DNA of 64,000 bases from Chryseosolibacter histidinae (GCF_018598225.1 NZ_JAHESF010000011.1:1-64000), one strand, 5' to 3'; shown: positions 1 to 9,534, numbered from the stretch's first letter. A program made the numbers and translations. Notes: a model not told the origin generated them from the letters alone.

Positions 1-3000
1 CCTGTAGCCGTGATGGTAGCAAATACATTGAAGGTCGTGTTCGCCGTCAAATTGCCTGTCGGGAGATTGATCAGTCCGCCTGTGCCTGCTACCGGTGAGC
101 CGATCGCTATGTCACCAGCATCGTTGCGAAGCTGATAAGTGACACCGCTTTGGCTTCCCGCGATCTGGATATTGGTTGAAGTGCCGTAACAAACCGCCGA
201 TGCTGCTGTGGTTACAGCAAGACCCGTCGGAAGAGGGTTAACCGTAAGCGTGGCTGCGTTGCTCGTCACAGGACAGTTCGGTGTCGCACTTGTCTCCGTC
301 ACCACTACATCAAAATTCCCACCAACGCCTGCTACACTGCTAATCGTCAGCGTTGATGTGTTCACGCCGCTGTAAACTCCTGCATTGGTCAGGTTTACTC
401 CGTTCCTTCTCCACTGATAGGTAAGCGTGGTGCCAGTAGCTGCAACCGTGAACGTCGTTCCGTTATCTGCACATTGCGTTACACTTACAGGATGTGATGT
501 GATCGCTGGCGCAGGATTGATCGTTACATTAATGTTATCGGTTGCTGTAATCCCATTCCCATCCCTGATCGTTACAGTATACGTGTTGTTCACCGATGGT
601 GTAACCGTCGGATTAGACACTGTGGTAGCACTCAGTCCGGCGGCAGGAGTCCATGAATAAATAATGGTCGGGTCGCCGCCAGTAACAGTAGTCGTCAACG
701 CTATCGATCCACCCGGACAAAGCTGGGCTGTAGCACCCTGATCGATCGAAACGGTAGGGCTCGCTCCCCTGATCCCAGTAAAGACAGAAGTCAGGCCTGC
801 AGTCAGCGCCACGCCCGTATACTCCAGCTCATTATTGGCAGCATCAACAACAAAACCAGTTTTTACCCACGGGTTGGTGGTCTGATTGAATGCACCTTCC
901 AGTGTTGCTGCTCCGAGGTTGGCTTCAATGCCACTGATATCGGCATTCAGATAAGTGCCCGTAACATCCACCTGACAATTCGTGATCGCAGATTGCTCGA
1001 TGGCCCAGTACCGGGTCAAAAAATTGGCTGCACTGGCGTTGGACGAATGTTTGGCATCCACCACGGATGCAGCAATGTAAGCGTTGGCACCAAACGCCGT
1101 ACCGGTGACAGTCACTGCTACCGGCGAATACTCGATCATACCTGTATTATCACCGATCGGGAAAGTGAACGCTCCTCCAGCGGTGAATTCTTTCCGCACC
1201 TCACTGCCTGAAGCAATGATAAATCTTGAAGCACCCGCACCTGTGATCACCGCAGAGGGTCCAAGCGTCAGCACATAACCACCCAGGTTCAAATGACCGC
1301 TGGTCATCGTCAGCTGATCGTTGACAGCAAGATCGCCATCCAGCAAAGCCTGTCCGCTCAACTGATTGATGCCCAGGTTCTGATAGGGAGTAGCGAAGAT
1401 GGGCTGGCTGGCGCCAGTATAATTGACAGTATTGTCTGAAGCTGTTGCATCCAATGCTGTGAGCGATGTCGTTCCTCCGATATTCAGTATTGCATTGGGT
1501 TCCTGAATCAATGTTCCGGATCCGCTGAGAGAGGTACTAACCGTCAGCGTGTTGGTATTGGCAAGGATGCCTGATACCACAACCCTGGGAATCGAAAAAG
1601 AGCCCGTGAGGAAACGCGTGTTGTTGAAAGTGTTAACGCCTGAACCCGCGTTAAAAACGTTGTTATTCGTAATGCCTCCTCCAAAAGTCACGTCAGCATT
1701 TGCGCTGTTGTTCCAGCTTGCTCCTGCGTCAATGGTCACCAGACCGGTAAACGTCTTGACGCCCACGGCCGATGAGATCGCCAGGGTTCCTGCTATGGAA
1801 GTGGTACCCGTTACGGTGAGGTTGAAACCTGCCGCCGTAAAAGTGGTTCCCGCTCCCACGGAAAGATTACCTGCAATGGTGGTTGAAACTCCTGTGCTGG
1901 TATTGGTGGCACCCGTAGTAACAACGTTGTTCAGTGTTGTAGCCGCGCTGCCGCCAATTGTTTGCGTCACACCATTGAATGTCACCGTTCCATCGTTGTG
2001 GTCGAAGGTGTCATTATTCGTAAGATCCGAAGCCAGGGTCAGCGAGCCGGAGCTGGTCGGCGCAATCAATGTGCCTCCGTTGATGGTAAGTCCATCAAGG
2101 GTAACGGCATTGTCATCGAAGCTCAGTGTTCCATTGCCGGCTTTTGTGAGATCGGCACCCGGCGCGGAAAGCGCACCTCCAACGGTAAGGGCATTGGCAG
2201 ATACAGTAACCTGTCTGCTGGCACCCATGGTCACAACACCAGTGCCTAGGTTCAATGCGTTTGTTCCCGTAAAGGTGAAGTCTGCATTCCAGGTCTGCGG
2301 GTTGTTATTGCTGAGGGTAATGGTGCCCCCGCTGGTATTATCGATGGTACCGCCATTGATGACCAGTGTTCCTGACCCGATGGCGGTGGCGTGACCGATG
2401 TTAAGGGTTCCGTCCGATAAAGTTGTGGCACCACTGAAGGTGTTTGCGCCGGAGAGCGTCCACGTTCCTGTGCCTGTCTTCGTTACGGCGCCTGTATTGC
2501 TGATCACACCGGAGACCTCACCGTCAGCTGTGCCGTCGAGCGTGAGCACAAAACCTCCGGTGTCGATATTCCCGGTCACATCGATCGTTCCTGAATTTGC
2601 AATGATACTACCGGCACCCGCGAGTGTGATGGCGCCGCTGTATGTGACACCCGTAACCGAACCATTGATCAGCGATCCGCCATCGAGCGTAAGCGGTACA
2701 GCAGATATAAAAGTGAAGCCGTTAAGATCGAGGGTGGCACCGGCATTGATGGTGACAGACAACGCATTTGAAAGCGCATCTACGGTTATGACATGGGCGC
2801 TGGTGATAATGACATCATCATTAGCATCTGGAATACCATCCGTGTCTCCATCGGGAGTACCTCCTATTGTCCAGCTTCCGGTGTCGTTCCAGTTGCCCGA
2901 AGCGTTAGAGGTATATGTGGCCTGGGCCGAGACTTCGGTGGCCAATGCCAGGAGCATCATCGCGCCCAGCGTTCGTAAACTATTCCGAAAGAAAAAATGT

Positions 3001-3017
3001 GTAAAGACTGTTTTCAA
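1..3017 (-). CDS. Giant secreted beta-helix/Ig-like adhesin, N-terminal part
   Basis: An open minus-strand frame runs from 3017 through the left edge, about 1,005 codons with no stop (three distant points checked, all in one frame). The best start is TTG at 3017: it gives a Lys/Arg-bearing n-region, a hydrophobic core and an AQA-type cleavage site near residue 33. The first ATG (2960) would leave a very short, uncharged signal. After it comes a WND.GSW segment typical of Bacteroidota surface proteins. Then follow many Gly/Thr/Asn-rich turns of the type LTL.G..T..G, like autotransporter-associated beta-strand repeats, to about residue 560. Near 780-1 are Ig/PKD-like domains (SWTPAAGLS, QWRRNGVNL). 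Secretion by the type IX system is inference: the C-terminal sorting domain would lie outside the window. Likely role is adhesion or a surface scaffold. The next gene upstream is the coupled unit at 3314-8912, 296 bases away. Confidence 0.8.
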   Translation of the reverse strand, partial: MKTVFTHFFFRNSLRTLGAMMLLALATEVSAQATYTSNASGNWNDTGSWTIGGTPDGDTDGIPDANDDVIITSAHVITVDALSNALSVTINAGATLDLNGFTFISAVPLTLDGGSLINGSVTGVTYSGAITLAGAGSIIANSGTIDVTGNIDTGGFVLTLDGTADGEVSGVISNTGAVTKTGTGTWTLSGANTFSGATTLSDGTLNIGHATAIGSGTLVINGGTIDNTSGGTITLSNNNPQTWNADFTFTGTNALNLGTGVVTMGASRQVTVSANALTVGGALSAPGADLTKAGNGTLSFDDNAVTLDGLTINGGTLIAPTSSGSLTLASDLTNNDTFDHNDGTVTFNGVTQTIGGSAATTLNNVVTTGATNTSTGVSTTIAGNLSVGAGTTFTAAGFNLTVTGTTSIAGTLAISSAVGVKTFTGLVTIDAGASWNNSANADVTFGGGITNNNVFNAGSGVNTFNNTRFLTGSFSIPRVVVSGILANTNTLTVSTSLSGSGTLIQEPNAILNIGGTTSLTALDATASDNTVNYTGASQPIFATPYQNLGINQLSGQALLDGDLAVNDQLTMTSGHLNLGGYVLTLGPSAVITGAGASRFIIASGSEVRKEFTAGGAFTFPIGDNTGMIEYSPVAVTVTGTAFGANAYIAASVVDAKHSSNASAANFLTRYWAIEQSAITNCQVDVTGTYLNADISGIEANLGAATLEGAFNQTTNPWVKTGFVVDAANNELEYTGVALTAGLTSVFTGIRGASPTVSIDQGATAQLCPGGSIALTTTVTGGDPTIIYSWTPAAGLSATTVSNPTVTPSVNNTYTVTIRDGNGITATDNINVTINPAPAITSHPVSVTQCADNGTTFTVAATGTTLTYQWRRNGVNLTNAGVYSGVNTSTLTISSVAGVGGNFDVVVTETSATPNCPVTSNAATLTVNPLPTGLAVTTAASAVCYGTSTNIQIAGSQSGVTYQLRNDAGDIAIGSPVAGTGGLINLPTGNLTANTTFNVFATITAT

Positions 3018-3313
3018 ATCGTTGCTGTTAATGCGTACAACATTTTAACAGCGGGCCTTCCGCGGTCTGCCAGGCCGGGCAATCCGGCTGGAAAACTTTC
3101 CCTGAACGGGAAATGAATTAAAGTTTTCTCAGGATGAGGGTTCCTTCCGGTGAGCTGCTTCCTTAAAATATAAATGAAAAACCCCGAAAACAGGGACATT
3201 AACAGACCTGATCTGTAAATTTTGGGGACTCCAGACATAGGTAAGGCAGCCAACTATCGGTTATATTTTTGTTTTTCCGATTAGGTAACCTTGCAAGATA
3301 AATGTTTTAACAT
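3018..3313 (-). promoter_or_regulatory. Long leader of the adhesin gene with two hairpins
   Basis: This 296-base gap separates the adhesin from the upstream lipoprotein gene. It holds a hairpin GCCGG-(5)-CCGGC at 3074-3088. Beside it is a perfect 9-base inverted repeat GAAAACTTT (3091-3099) / AAAGTTTTC (3120-3128) enclosing a second small stem CCC-TGAAC-GGG. Both lie within about 110 bases of the TTG start, so they could be part of a structured 5' leader. No riboswitch family was recognised. A 79-codon frame here has no coding support. Confidence 0.4.
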
Positions 3314-4597
3314 TTAATCCTGCAGGCGTCCTGAGGAATTGAGCTTAAAAAGAGCCATTTTGGTCTGATTGTCTCCTATCCCTACAGTACCTAATACAAT
3401 TATCTTTCCGTTCGGTAATTCTTGAACCGCCGCAGCTTTGTCATTCTCCTCCTCCGATCCAAGGCTTACCGACCACTGCAGTCTCGCGCTCTGATCGATC
3501 TTCGTAAGCCAGATATTGGTCGTTCCCACACTTCTCAGCTCGTTCGCCAACAGGAAATATCCGCTGGGTGCCGCAACTGATGGCGCAGCAGACACCGCAT
3601 CGAGGGTTCTGTTCTCAATTGAAATATCTTCGTCCAGCTGCACATCATCAATAGAGTTGAAACGAAGTGGTGAGCGCAGCTTGGAGACCTGCAGCGTTGT
3701 GGCTCCCGTGTTGCTCGTTTTTGTTCCTATGATCAGGTATCCTTCACCCAGTGCTGCGGGCACTTTGCAGACGAAAGAGGAACGTGTATCCTGGTTGAAC
3801 TGCCCCAGGTATCCCACATTGCTGCTCACGATCCCGCCTCCGCTGATAGAATAATATTGCATGTTGATCTTGCCGATCTGATTGCCGGGATGATCCTGGT
3901 TCGACGATCCGAAGACATAAAACCTGTCATTCGTAGACTGGATCACTTTGGTACCGAAGTCCAGCTTGCCTGTAGCGCCGTAGAACTCGTACCAGTTAGG
4001 ATCAAATTTCAGGCTGGCATTGCACCTGAAGTGAAAGATATTGGAAAATGCATCCGGGTCTACGGTGCTTACCCTGGCGGTGTCATGCTGTGTTGAACCT
4101 GTGATGATAAAACCACCATCCAGCAGCGGTGTTACCGAACGGGCATTGTCATTTTTCATGTTGCCCGAGCCATAGGTAACGCTGTCTATGGCTTGTCCCT
4201 CGGCAGTGATCCTGATGAGCTTCACGTCAAGGTTATCGGGGCCATTCTCCACTGTGGCCAGGATCACAAAATTGCCATCACTGATCGGCTCTATGTCTTT
4301 CGCTTCTGTTACCTGTAAAGCATCTCCAAACTTTTTTTGCCAGAGGATCTTGCCCTCACTGTCTGCTTTTACCAGGTAGATCCGTTTGGTCACACCCAGC
4401 ATTGAATTTCCCAACAGCAGAAAATTGCCATCATCGAGCGCGACAAGGTCGACACCGCTTTGATCGCCGTCACCGCCGTAGAGCTTCATGAAAAAATTCT
4501 TCTCCGGAGACGGGATGTTGCTGTCTGTATCACACGCTGCCAGCAGTACCGAGCAAATGACCGCGATAAGGGTAATATAAATTCTCGATCGCATCAT
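3314..4597 (-). CDS. Lipoprotein with beta-propeller-like repeats
   Basis: 427 residues. A lipobox LLAAC places the lipidated Cys at 22, so it is probably outer-membrane anchored. The body is a series of repeats of the type DGNFLLLG...D..G.ILW.K.FG, DGGFIITGS and NGKIIVLGTV, each about 45-60 residues, resembling seven-blade propeller or delta-60-type repeats common in Bacteroidota surface lipoproteins. It is the last gene of a three-gene unit: its ATG overlaps the stop of the OM barrel gene by 4 bases (ATGA), implying coupled translation. The adhesin gene lies just downstream. No enzymatic motif is visible. A ligand-binding or scaffold role at the outer membrane, together with the two upstream products, is inference from coupling alone. 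Confidence 0.75.
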   Translation of the reverse strand: MMRSRIYITLIAVICSVLLAACDTDSNIPSPEKNFFMKLYGGDGDQSGVDLVALDDGNFLLLGNSMLGVTKRIYLVKADSEGKILWQKKFGDALQVTEAKDIEPISDGNFVILATVENGPDNLDVKLIRITAEGQAIDSVTYGSGNMKNDNARSVTPLLDGGFIITGSTQHDTARVSTVDPDAFSNIFHFRCNASLKFDPNWYEFYGATGKLDFGTKVIQSTNDRFYVFGSSNQDHPGNQIGKINMQYYSISGGGIVSSNVGYLGQFNQDTRSSFVCKVPAALGEGYLIIGTKTSNTGATTLQVSKLRSPLRFNSIDDVQLDEDISIENRTLDAVSAAPSVAAPSGYFLLANELRSVGTTNIWLTKIDQSARLQWSVSLGSEEENDKAAAVQELPNGKIIVLGTVGIGDNQTKMALFKLNSSGRLQD

Positions 4598-5745
4598 CTT
4601 TTCAATTGTTTCATCACAGATCCTGTTCGCGCCCGTTTCAGCTCGCGGGGTTTATAGAGTGGCCGCAAAAAACCGAAGGAGACCATCACGTTGTCGAGCC
4701 GGAAAAGATCATCCACGTGGGCGAATCGCACTGCCGCCTCCTGGTCTGTCACAAATCCATTGGAAATAGGATTGGCATCTGCATCGGTATAACTCCCCGA
4801 CACAGAAGCAATGTTCTTCAGGCCCATGCTGTACCGTACATCGATGAAGATAAAATCAAGTCCGATCTTGATCTTGGTGCCTCCCCCGACGAGGATGGAT
4901 TGGTTGAACCGGTTCCGCCTGTTCAAAAAATCGAACGTAGGACTTTCCTCACGGGCATCTTCCCTCCTTCCGTCATCGCCGGCCTCTCCGCTGCTGAGCA
5001 CAGGGCGGTTATTGCTTAATGTTATGTTCGCTTTATCCCTGACAAGGTACTCAACGGAATATCCCAGGTAGGCATAAGGTCTGTATTTGCCCTTGTTATC
5101 TCCGTACATTACCGTGAGCGGAATACTGAGCCAGTTCTGCCGATCGATCAGTTGTTTGGAGTCCTGCTCGAAATAATTCACAGTTTGATGCTGATAGGTT
5201 ACCAGGGAGTAGACCGCTTCCATGCGGGCCTGGATCCTGTCCGTGAAATTGTAGTCGCCGCCAATTCCCGCCTGGTACCCGATCTTCAGGTTGTAATCCT
5301 CCTTTACACCAGGTTCCGCAAAAACATCGCGATCATAGATTACCCGGGGCATGGTGATGTTGGATCCCATTTTTACCATCCATGAAAAAATGGGCGTGGC
5401 TGTAAATTTTTTGCTCAGGTAGATCACATCGATGGCGTGCAAAGCTGTGTCTGTCTGAAACTCAGGATTTGCCCTTAAAAGTGAAAGGTAACTTTGCCTG
5501 GCGCTGATGGGATCGTCAAGCAACAGGTAAGCTTGCGTGAGCAGCAGATAAGCACGCTGGCTTTGCTCTTTGGTGAATTGTTCGAGGCACGGGCTTAGTA
5601 CCGAGGGAATGGTGTAGAAATGACCGCTGTTAAATTCCTCCAGCGCCCTGTTAATGGTCACTTCACAATCATCGTTCTGTGCAACCAAACGGCTGGCGCA
5701 AAACATGAGCATAAGCAAAGGCAGACATCGTTTTCTTATGGCCAT
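4594..5745 (-). CDS. Outer-membrane beta-barrel protein with N-terminal TPR-like part
   Basis: 383 residues from ATG 5745. A TTG nine bases upstream is also open, but the ATG gives a clean signal peptide ending CASRLVAQ. Residues about 22-105 look like helical TPR repeats (INRALEEFNSGHF, AYLLLTQAYLLLDD, ARQSYLSLLRANPEF). From about 115 the pattern is alternating aromatic beta strands with glycine-rich turns (GYQAGIGGDYNF, YRPYAYLGYSVEYLV, VDDLFRLDNVMVSFGFLRPL), as in PorT/OmpW-like barrels of Bacteroidota. The start lies 6 bases from the stop of the STAND-WD40 gene, and the stop overlaps the next start. A periplasmic TPR arm on a barrel suits docking of a partner such as the WD40 domain encoded upstream; that is inference. 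Confidence 0.75.
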   Translation of the reverse strand: MAIRKRCLPLLMLMFCASRLVAQNDDCEVTINRALEEFNSGHFYTIPSVLSPCLEQFTKEQSQRAYLLLTQAYLLLDDPISARQSYLSLLRANPEFQTDTALHAIDVIYLSKKFTATPIFSWMVKMGSNITMPRVIYDRDVFAEPGVKEDYNLKIGYQAGIGGDYNFTDRIQARMEAVYSLVTYQHQTVNYFEQDSKQLIDRQNWLSIPLTVMYGDNKGKYRPYAYLGYSVEYLVRDKANITLSNNRPVLSSGEAGDDGRREDAREESPTFDFLNRRNRFNQSILVGGGTKIKIGLDFIFIDVRYSMGLKNIASVSGSYTDADANPISNGFVTDQEAAVRFAHVDDLFRLDNVMVSFGFLRPLYKPRELKRARTGSVMKQLKR

Positions 5746-5750
5746 GGGGA

Positions 5751-8700
5751 TCAATGATCGTTTATGAGCGGGTTGATGCAGGTATATTCATACTTGATGT
5801 CTGCGTCACCCACATATTTTTTCCATTCTTCCTGGGTCATGTTGCGTTTCAGCATGGGGCAGATCTGTTCTGCCAGCAACGCAGGGTCTGTGGGCCACAC
5901 CCTGATCTCAGATTCGCTGCAGGTAGCGATCAGGTATTGTGAACCCGGTGAAAAAGCAATATCCCAAATAAAACCGCTGTTGTTATCCATGATGATGGGC
6001 AGGTCTTCCGGGCGGTCCAGCAACCACAGCAGCAAACGCCTGTCAGCGCCGGCACTGGCCAGCAACTTGCCGTCGGGACTGAACTCGATGTCGTTCACGC
6101 CAGCCCTGTGCCCTGTGAACTGCCGTACTTCGCCCGTGGCAAGATCGTAGGTCCTTACAAGACCGCGTTTGTTGGTCACATCGTCTACGCCATACGCCAG
6201 GAACTTACCGTCAGGACTGAATTTCACAGAAAGTATCCGAAGGGTGCTGTCCTCCTGAAGCACTTCGAAAGCGCTGGTTTGAAGGTCGAGCATGATCACC
6301 TGGCCCGACCATGTGGCACCGGCAAGCTTTTTTCCGTCTGCGCTGATGTTGAAGCTCTTGATCTCGAAGGGTAATGAAGCCAGTGATCTGACAGCTCCCG
6401 TCTTGTGATTTACCAGGGAGAGTGTGTTGCCGGCGCTGGAAACGATGAATCCCGAGCCATCGGGCATGAACTCAAGGTCGTTGGTAGCGCCCTGGAATCC
6501 CCTCACGGTAAGCGAAGGGCGGGTACCGGTACCGTTAAGGTCATACACCTGCACATAGCTCGAATCGCTTCCGTTCACCAGGTACCGTTCGTCTTTGCTG
6601 AGCGCTATGGCTTTACCGAGATGGGGTGTGCTGAAGCCAGTCGGCGTCGCTTTCAATGCCTTGTAGTCGCCTTTCAGGATCCTTCCATCGGCGCCTGATG
6701 TGTAAAACGTGCTGTTGCTGGCCGAGACGGCAACGGATTTGATGTGAACATGTGGGGGGCCCTGCACCTTAATGGCGTTGTAGGTCAGGTTCCTGAGCTT
6801 GGTGAGCGCTGAATACAGACCTTCATAGATGTACGGGTCATAGGATTTGCCGTTGTTCCGCTTGTGAAAATTATAACCCTGCATGGCCAGCAGTCCCGCC
6901 AGTATTTCATCGTCTGTTTCCTGCACCGATTTGGTAGACAGGTTCTGGGCGATGGCCAGCACATAGAGCTGATTGGCTTTTGCCAGGTTCTGTTCGGCGC
7001 GGGAGTACTGGAACTGTGCCTTTCCACGCTGCACCTGTGCTGTATCGCGCTGGATGTTAGCTTCGATCAGGTTATCCTCAGCCTGTTTCTTGGCAATACT
7101 GGCTTCGCGAAGCGCTACCCGCAACTGTCCCAGTGCTTCTTCAACCTGGTTCAGGGCTTTGGCGCGATCGGCCTCGCGCTGCATGGCCAGGTTCTTTTGC
7201 TTCTCGGCTTCCACCCTGCTGCTCTCGGCAAGCTCTGTCTGCTTTTCCGCTTCAAGTCGCTGGGCGTCTGCAATGATGCGCTGGCTATCGGCCGCGATCT
7301 TCTGGATATACGCCAGCACAAAAAACACGATGGCCACCACAAAGGCGGCACCGAGGATCACGGCTGTGGCCCGCGTTCTGCGAAGCACACGCCGTTGCAT
7401 CATTTCCTGGTTCTTTAATTCCGCCTCATAGGTGATGCGGCTTGTATCCAGGAACACGATGGCCCGTTCAAAGGTCTCATCATAACGCTGTGCCCACTCG
7501 CGGGTAGGGCGTTGCTTTTTCTGCCAGTTGAGCGCCAGCTGCAGGTCGGGTGGCCGCCAGAGACCGGTTTTTCCGATCTGGTACATGGCTGCGGCCTCCG
7601 AAAGCCTTTTGTACATCTGGGCCGATTCAAACTCTTCGTCAACCCAGGTATTCAACCGCTTCCATATACGCATCAAGCTTTCGTGTGAAAGCTCGATCAT
7701 GGAATCGTTGTTCAGCGGCACGTTGGCGGCGGGCATCAGCAATGAACGCCCCGGTTTGCGGAAGTGGTTGATCACAAACACCACATCTTCTTCTTCCGCT
7801 TCTGCCAGCTCGGTGACCAGGCCAAGGCGCGCGGGCCTGCGCATACCTTTGTTGTCCTGGTTCTTTTCTGTGATATTCTTGAAAAGGATCTCGGCGATCT
7901 CTTTCTGCTTCGTATTGAGCTCGTCGTAGGCTTCGTTGGCGTGCTGGGAAAGGGCTTCGTGGATCCTTCCTACGGCGTTATAGTGACGGATATCGATGGG
8001 CTCACCGGGCTCGCGGTTGGCGACCCAGTAATCCCAGGTGCGCATGAGGGCGTGCTGCAGAATGGGAAGCTGATCCTGGTCGTTGCCTACATCCGTGAGC
8101 AACCGCTTGACCAGGCGTTGTGAGATCTTTCCACCCCCTACCGCTGTGGGGCCTTCGATGATCATCTTTTTCTGTTCACGCGTCATCTGCGGAACGAGGT
8201 AGTTGCTGTGGTTGATGAGCTCGGTCAGTGCCGGAAACACGGAGCAGTTTCCGATGAAGTCAGACCGCATGGTCAGCGCTACGTATACGGGGATCTTAGT
8301 CTGTGCCACAGCGGTGAGCACCAGGTTCACATAGAGCTGTGCCTCGTTCAGGGCCTCTTCCGTTCCTACGTTCTCGCGGAAGCGGAAGATCTCTTCAAAC
8401 TGATCTACCAGGAAGAATACGTTCTCGCCGTTCTGGTTCTGCAGATACCGTGATACTTCGATAAGGCCTTGCGGACCACTGCGCAGCACGGAACCGATAA
8501 TGGGTTTATGGATGATCTTGTCTTCTTCCTGGATGCGGCCAGTAGTTACCAGGTGCTCGACGATGGCTTCGGTGAGGTTGTCCATCGGAGCGCTTCCGGG
8601 GCGCACGATGATGGCGGTCCAGTTAGGGCCTGTCTGGGTCATAAAACCGCCATAGAGCACGGGAATGAGACCGCAGTACATCAATGATGATTTACCACTT

Positions 8701-8912
8701 CCGGAGTAACCCATCACGGTTACGAAGCGGTTTTCGGCAAGTTTTACGAGGATTTCATCGGCCTGGCCCTCACGGCCAAAGAAAAGATGGCATTCGTCAA
8801 GGGAAAAAGGCCTGAGTCCAGGGAATGGGTTACCGCCCCTAAGTTCAATATCAAGATGAACTTCGGGTGACCTTTTCCCGTAATCCCCGGATGATAGGGG
8901 TTGTTTCAACAT
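5751..8912 (-). CDS. Membrane-spanning STAND NTPase with coiled coil and WD40 repeats
   Basis: 1,053 residues. The nSTAND1-type N-terminus shows the hallmark GGNPFPGLRPF around residues 26-36, GRE at 46-48, Walker A GYSGSGKS at 68-75, and Walker B FFLVDQFEE at 166-174. A winged-helix-like region follows (IELSHESLMRIW near 407-417). Residues about 515-535 form one transmembrane helix preceded by RRVLRRTR, so the ATPase should stay in the cytoplasm. Beyond it comes a long Gln/Ala/Glu-rich coiled coil (about 540-660) and seven WD40-like blades (about 720-1010; FSPDGK repeats) that would then be periplasmic. Such proteins are often annotated as high-affinity carbon uptake protein Hat/HatR, an annotation with no support here. 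It is the first gene of a coupled unit with an OM barrel and a lipoprotein, which suggests signalling or force transfer across the envelope (inference). Confidence 0.85.
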   Translation of the reverse strand: MLKQPLSSGDYGKRSPEVHLDIELRGGNPFPGLRPFSLDECHLFFGREGQADEILVKLAENRFVTVMGYSGSGKSSLMYCGLIPVLYGGFMTQTGPNWTAIIVRPGSAPMDNLTEAIVEHLVTTGRIQEEDKIIHKPIIGSVLRSGPQGLIEVSRYLQNQNGENVFFLVDQFEEIFRFRENVGTEEALNEAQLYVNLVLTAVAQTKIPVYVALTMRSDFIGNCSVFPALTELINHSNYLVPQMTREQKKMIIEGPTAVGGGKISQRLVKRLLTDVGNDQDQLPILQHALMRTWDYWVANREPGEPIDIRHYNAVGRIHEALSQHANEAYDELNTKQKEIAEILFKNITEKNQDNKGMRRPARLGLVTELAEAEEEDVVFVINHFRKPGRSLLMPAANVPLNNDSMIELSHESLMRIWKRLNTWVDEEFESAQMYKRLSEAAAMYQIGKTGLWRPPDLQLALNWQKKQRPTREWAQRYDETFERAIVFLDTSRITYEAELKNQEMMQRRVLRRTRATAVILGAAFVVAIVFFVLAYIQKIAADSQRIIADAQRLEAEKQTELAESSRVEAEKQKNLAMQREADRAKALNQVEEALGQLRVALREASIAKKQAEDNLIEANIQRDTAQVQRGKAQFQYSRAEQNLAKANQLYVLAIAQNLSTKSVQETDDEILAGLLAMQGYNFHKRNNGKSYDPYIYEGLYSALTKLRNLTYNAIKVQGPPHVHIKSVAVSASNSTFYTSGADGRILKGDYKALKATPTGFSTPHLGKAIALSKDERYLVNGSDSSYVQVYDLNGTGTRPSLTVRGFQGATNDLEFMPDGSGFIVSSAGNTLSLVNHKTGAVRSLASLPFEIKSFNISADGKKLAGATWSGQVIMLDLQTSAFEVLQEDSTLRILSVKFSPDGKFLAYGVDDVTNKRGLVRTYDLATGEVRQFTGHRAGVNDIEFSPDGKLLASAGADRRLLLWLLDRPEDLPIIMDNNSGFIWDIAFSPGSQYLIATCSESEIRVWPTDPALLAEQICPMLKRNMTQEEWKKYVGDADIKYEYTCINPLINDH

Positions 8913-9063
8913 AGCCGCCTTTTTCGAACTTGAAAGATAACTAATTGAAGTTTATATACTGTGATCTATACTCAGAAATGACTAAAAAATATTAAATCTA
9001 AATTATAATAACCTTAAAAGAACACGTTTTTTAAGTTATAGAAATTTGCCATAAAAACAAAAA
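8913..9063 (-). promoter_or_regulatory. AT-rich upstream region of the STAND-WD40 unit
   Basis: About 150 AT-rich bases between the rplT terminator and the ATG at 8912. The composition (many TATA/TTTAA steps) suits a promoter region for the three-gene unit. No clean TAnnTTTG element with a spaced -33 TTG was found, so no start site is proposed. Confidence 0.35.
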
Positions 9064-9081
9064 AGGGGCGTAAAGGCCCCT
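9064..9081 (-). terminator. Intrinsic terminator of the infC-rpmI-rplT operon
   Basis: Read on the minus strand, the stem AGGGGC / GCCCCT with a 6-base loop is followed directly by TTTTTTG. It lies 27 bases past the rplT stop, a classic intrinsic terminator position. Confidence 0.85.
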
Positions 9082-9108
9082 GATTTTGTAAGTCGATTTT
9101 TTACTGAA

Positions 9109-9453
9109 TTATTTTACTTTATTAACCACTGCGGTAAAGGCTTCAGGGTGGTTCATGGCCAGATCGGCCAGAACTTTCCGGTTCAGGTCAATGCCTGCCT
9201 TTTTCAATTTGCCCATCAGTTCGGAATAAGACAATCCATGGATTCTAGCTCCTGCATTGATCCTTTGAATCCAAACTGCTCTGAACTCTCTTTTCTTTTG
9301 TTTCCTGTCGCGGTAGGCATATACCAATCCTTTTTCGATGGCATTTTTTGCTACCGTCCACACGTTCTTTTTACGGCCAAAGAAACCTTTGGCCAGCTTC
9401 ATGATGCGTTTGCGTTTTGCCCTGGAGGCAACGTTGTTTACTGATCTTGGCAT
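9109..9453 (-). CDS. rplT: 50S ribosomal protein L20
   Basis: 114 residues, the usual length. It begins [11 protein letters not shown] and contains the basic [12 protein letters not shown] segment and the conserved [21 protein letters not shown] region. L20 binds 23S rRNA and is needed early in large-subunit assembly. It is the last gene of the conserved infC-rpmI-rplT order and is followed by a strong terminator. In E. coli L20 represses its own operon by binding leader RNA; no equivalent structure was identified here. Confidence 0.98.
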   Translation of the reverse strand: MPRSVNNVASRAKRKRIMKLAKGFFGRKKNVWTVAKNAIEKGLVYAYRDRKQKKREFRAVWIQRINAGARIHGLSYSELMGKLKKAGIDLNRKVLADLAMNHPEAFTAVVNKVK

Positions 9454-9534
9454 TTCATTTCATTTTTTGATCGTTGGCGTCCGTCATTGCTGAAGGATCT
9501 TAGGGGCCAAAAACCGGGTTAAACATTTAAACCA

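Noticed and set aside
1549-2394. 281-codon plus-strand frame rich in Val/Pro/Ala
   Set aside because: It is exactly antisense to the repeat region of the adhesin, with composition explained by that gene; no start context or family.
3014-3253. 79-codon minus-strand frame before the adhesin
   Set aside because: It needs a TTG or weak ATG start, contains the two hairpins, and its sequence has no coding character.
5751-8912. Defence-island STAND protein (Avs-like)
   Set aside because: The protein has a central transmembrane helix and WD40 tail and sits with envelope genes; no nuclease, protease or other effector domain and no neighbouring defence genes.
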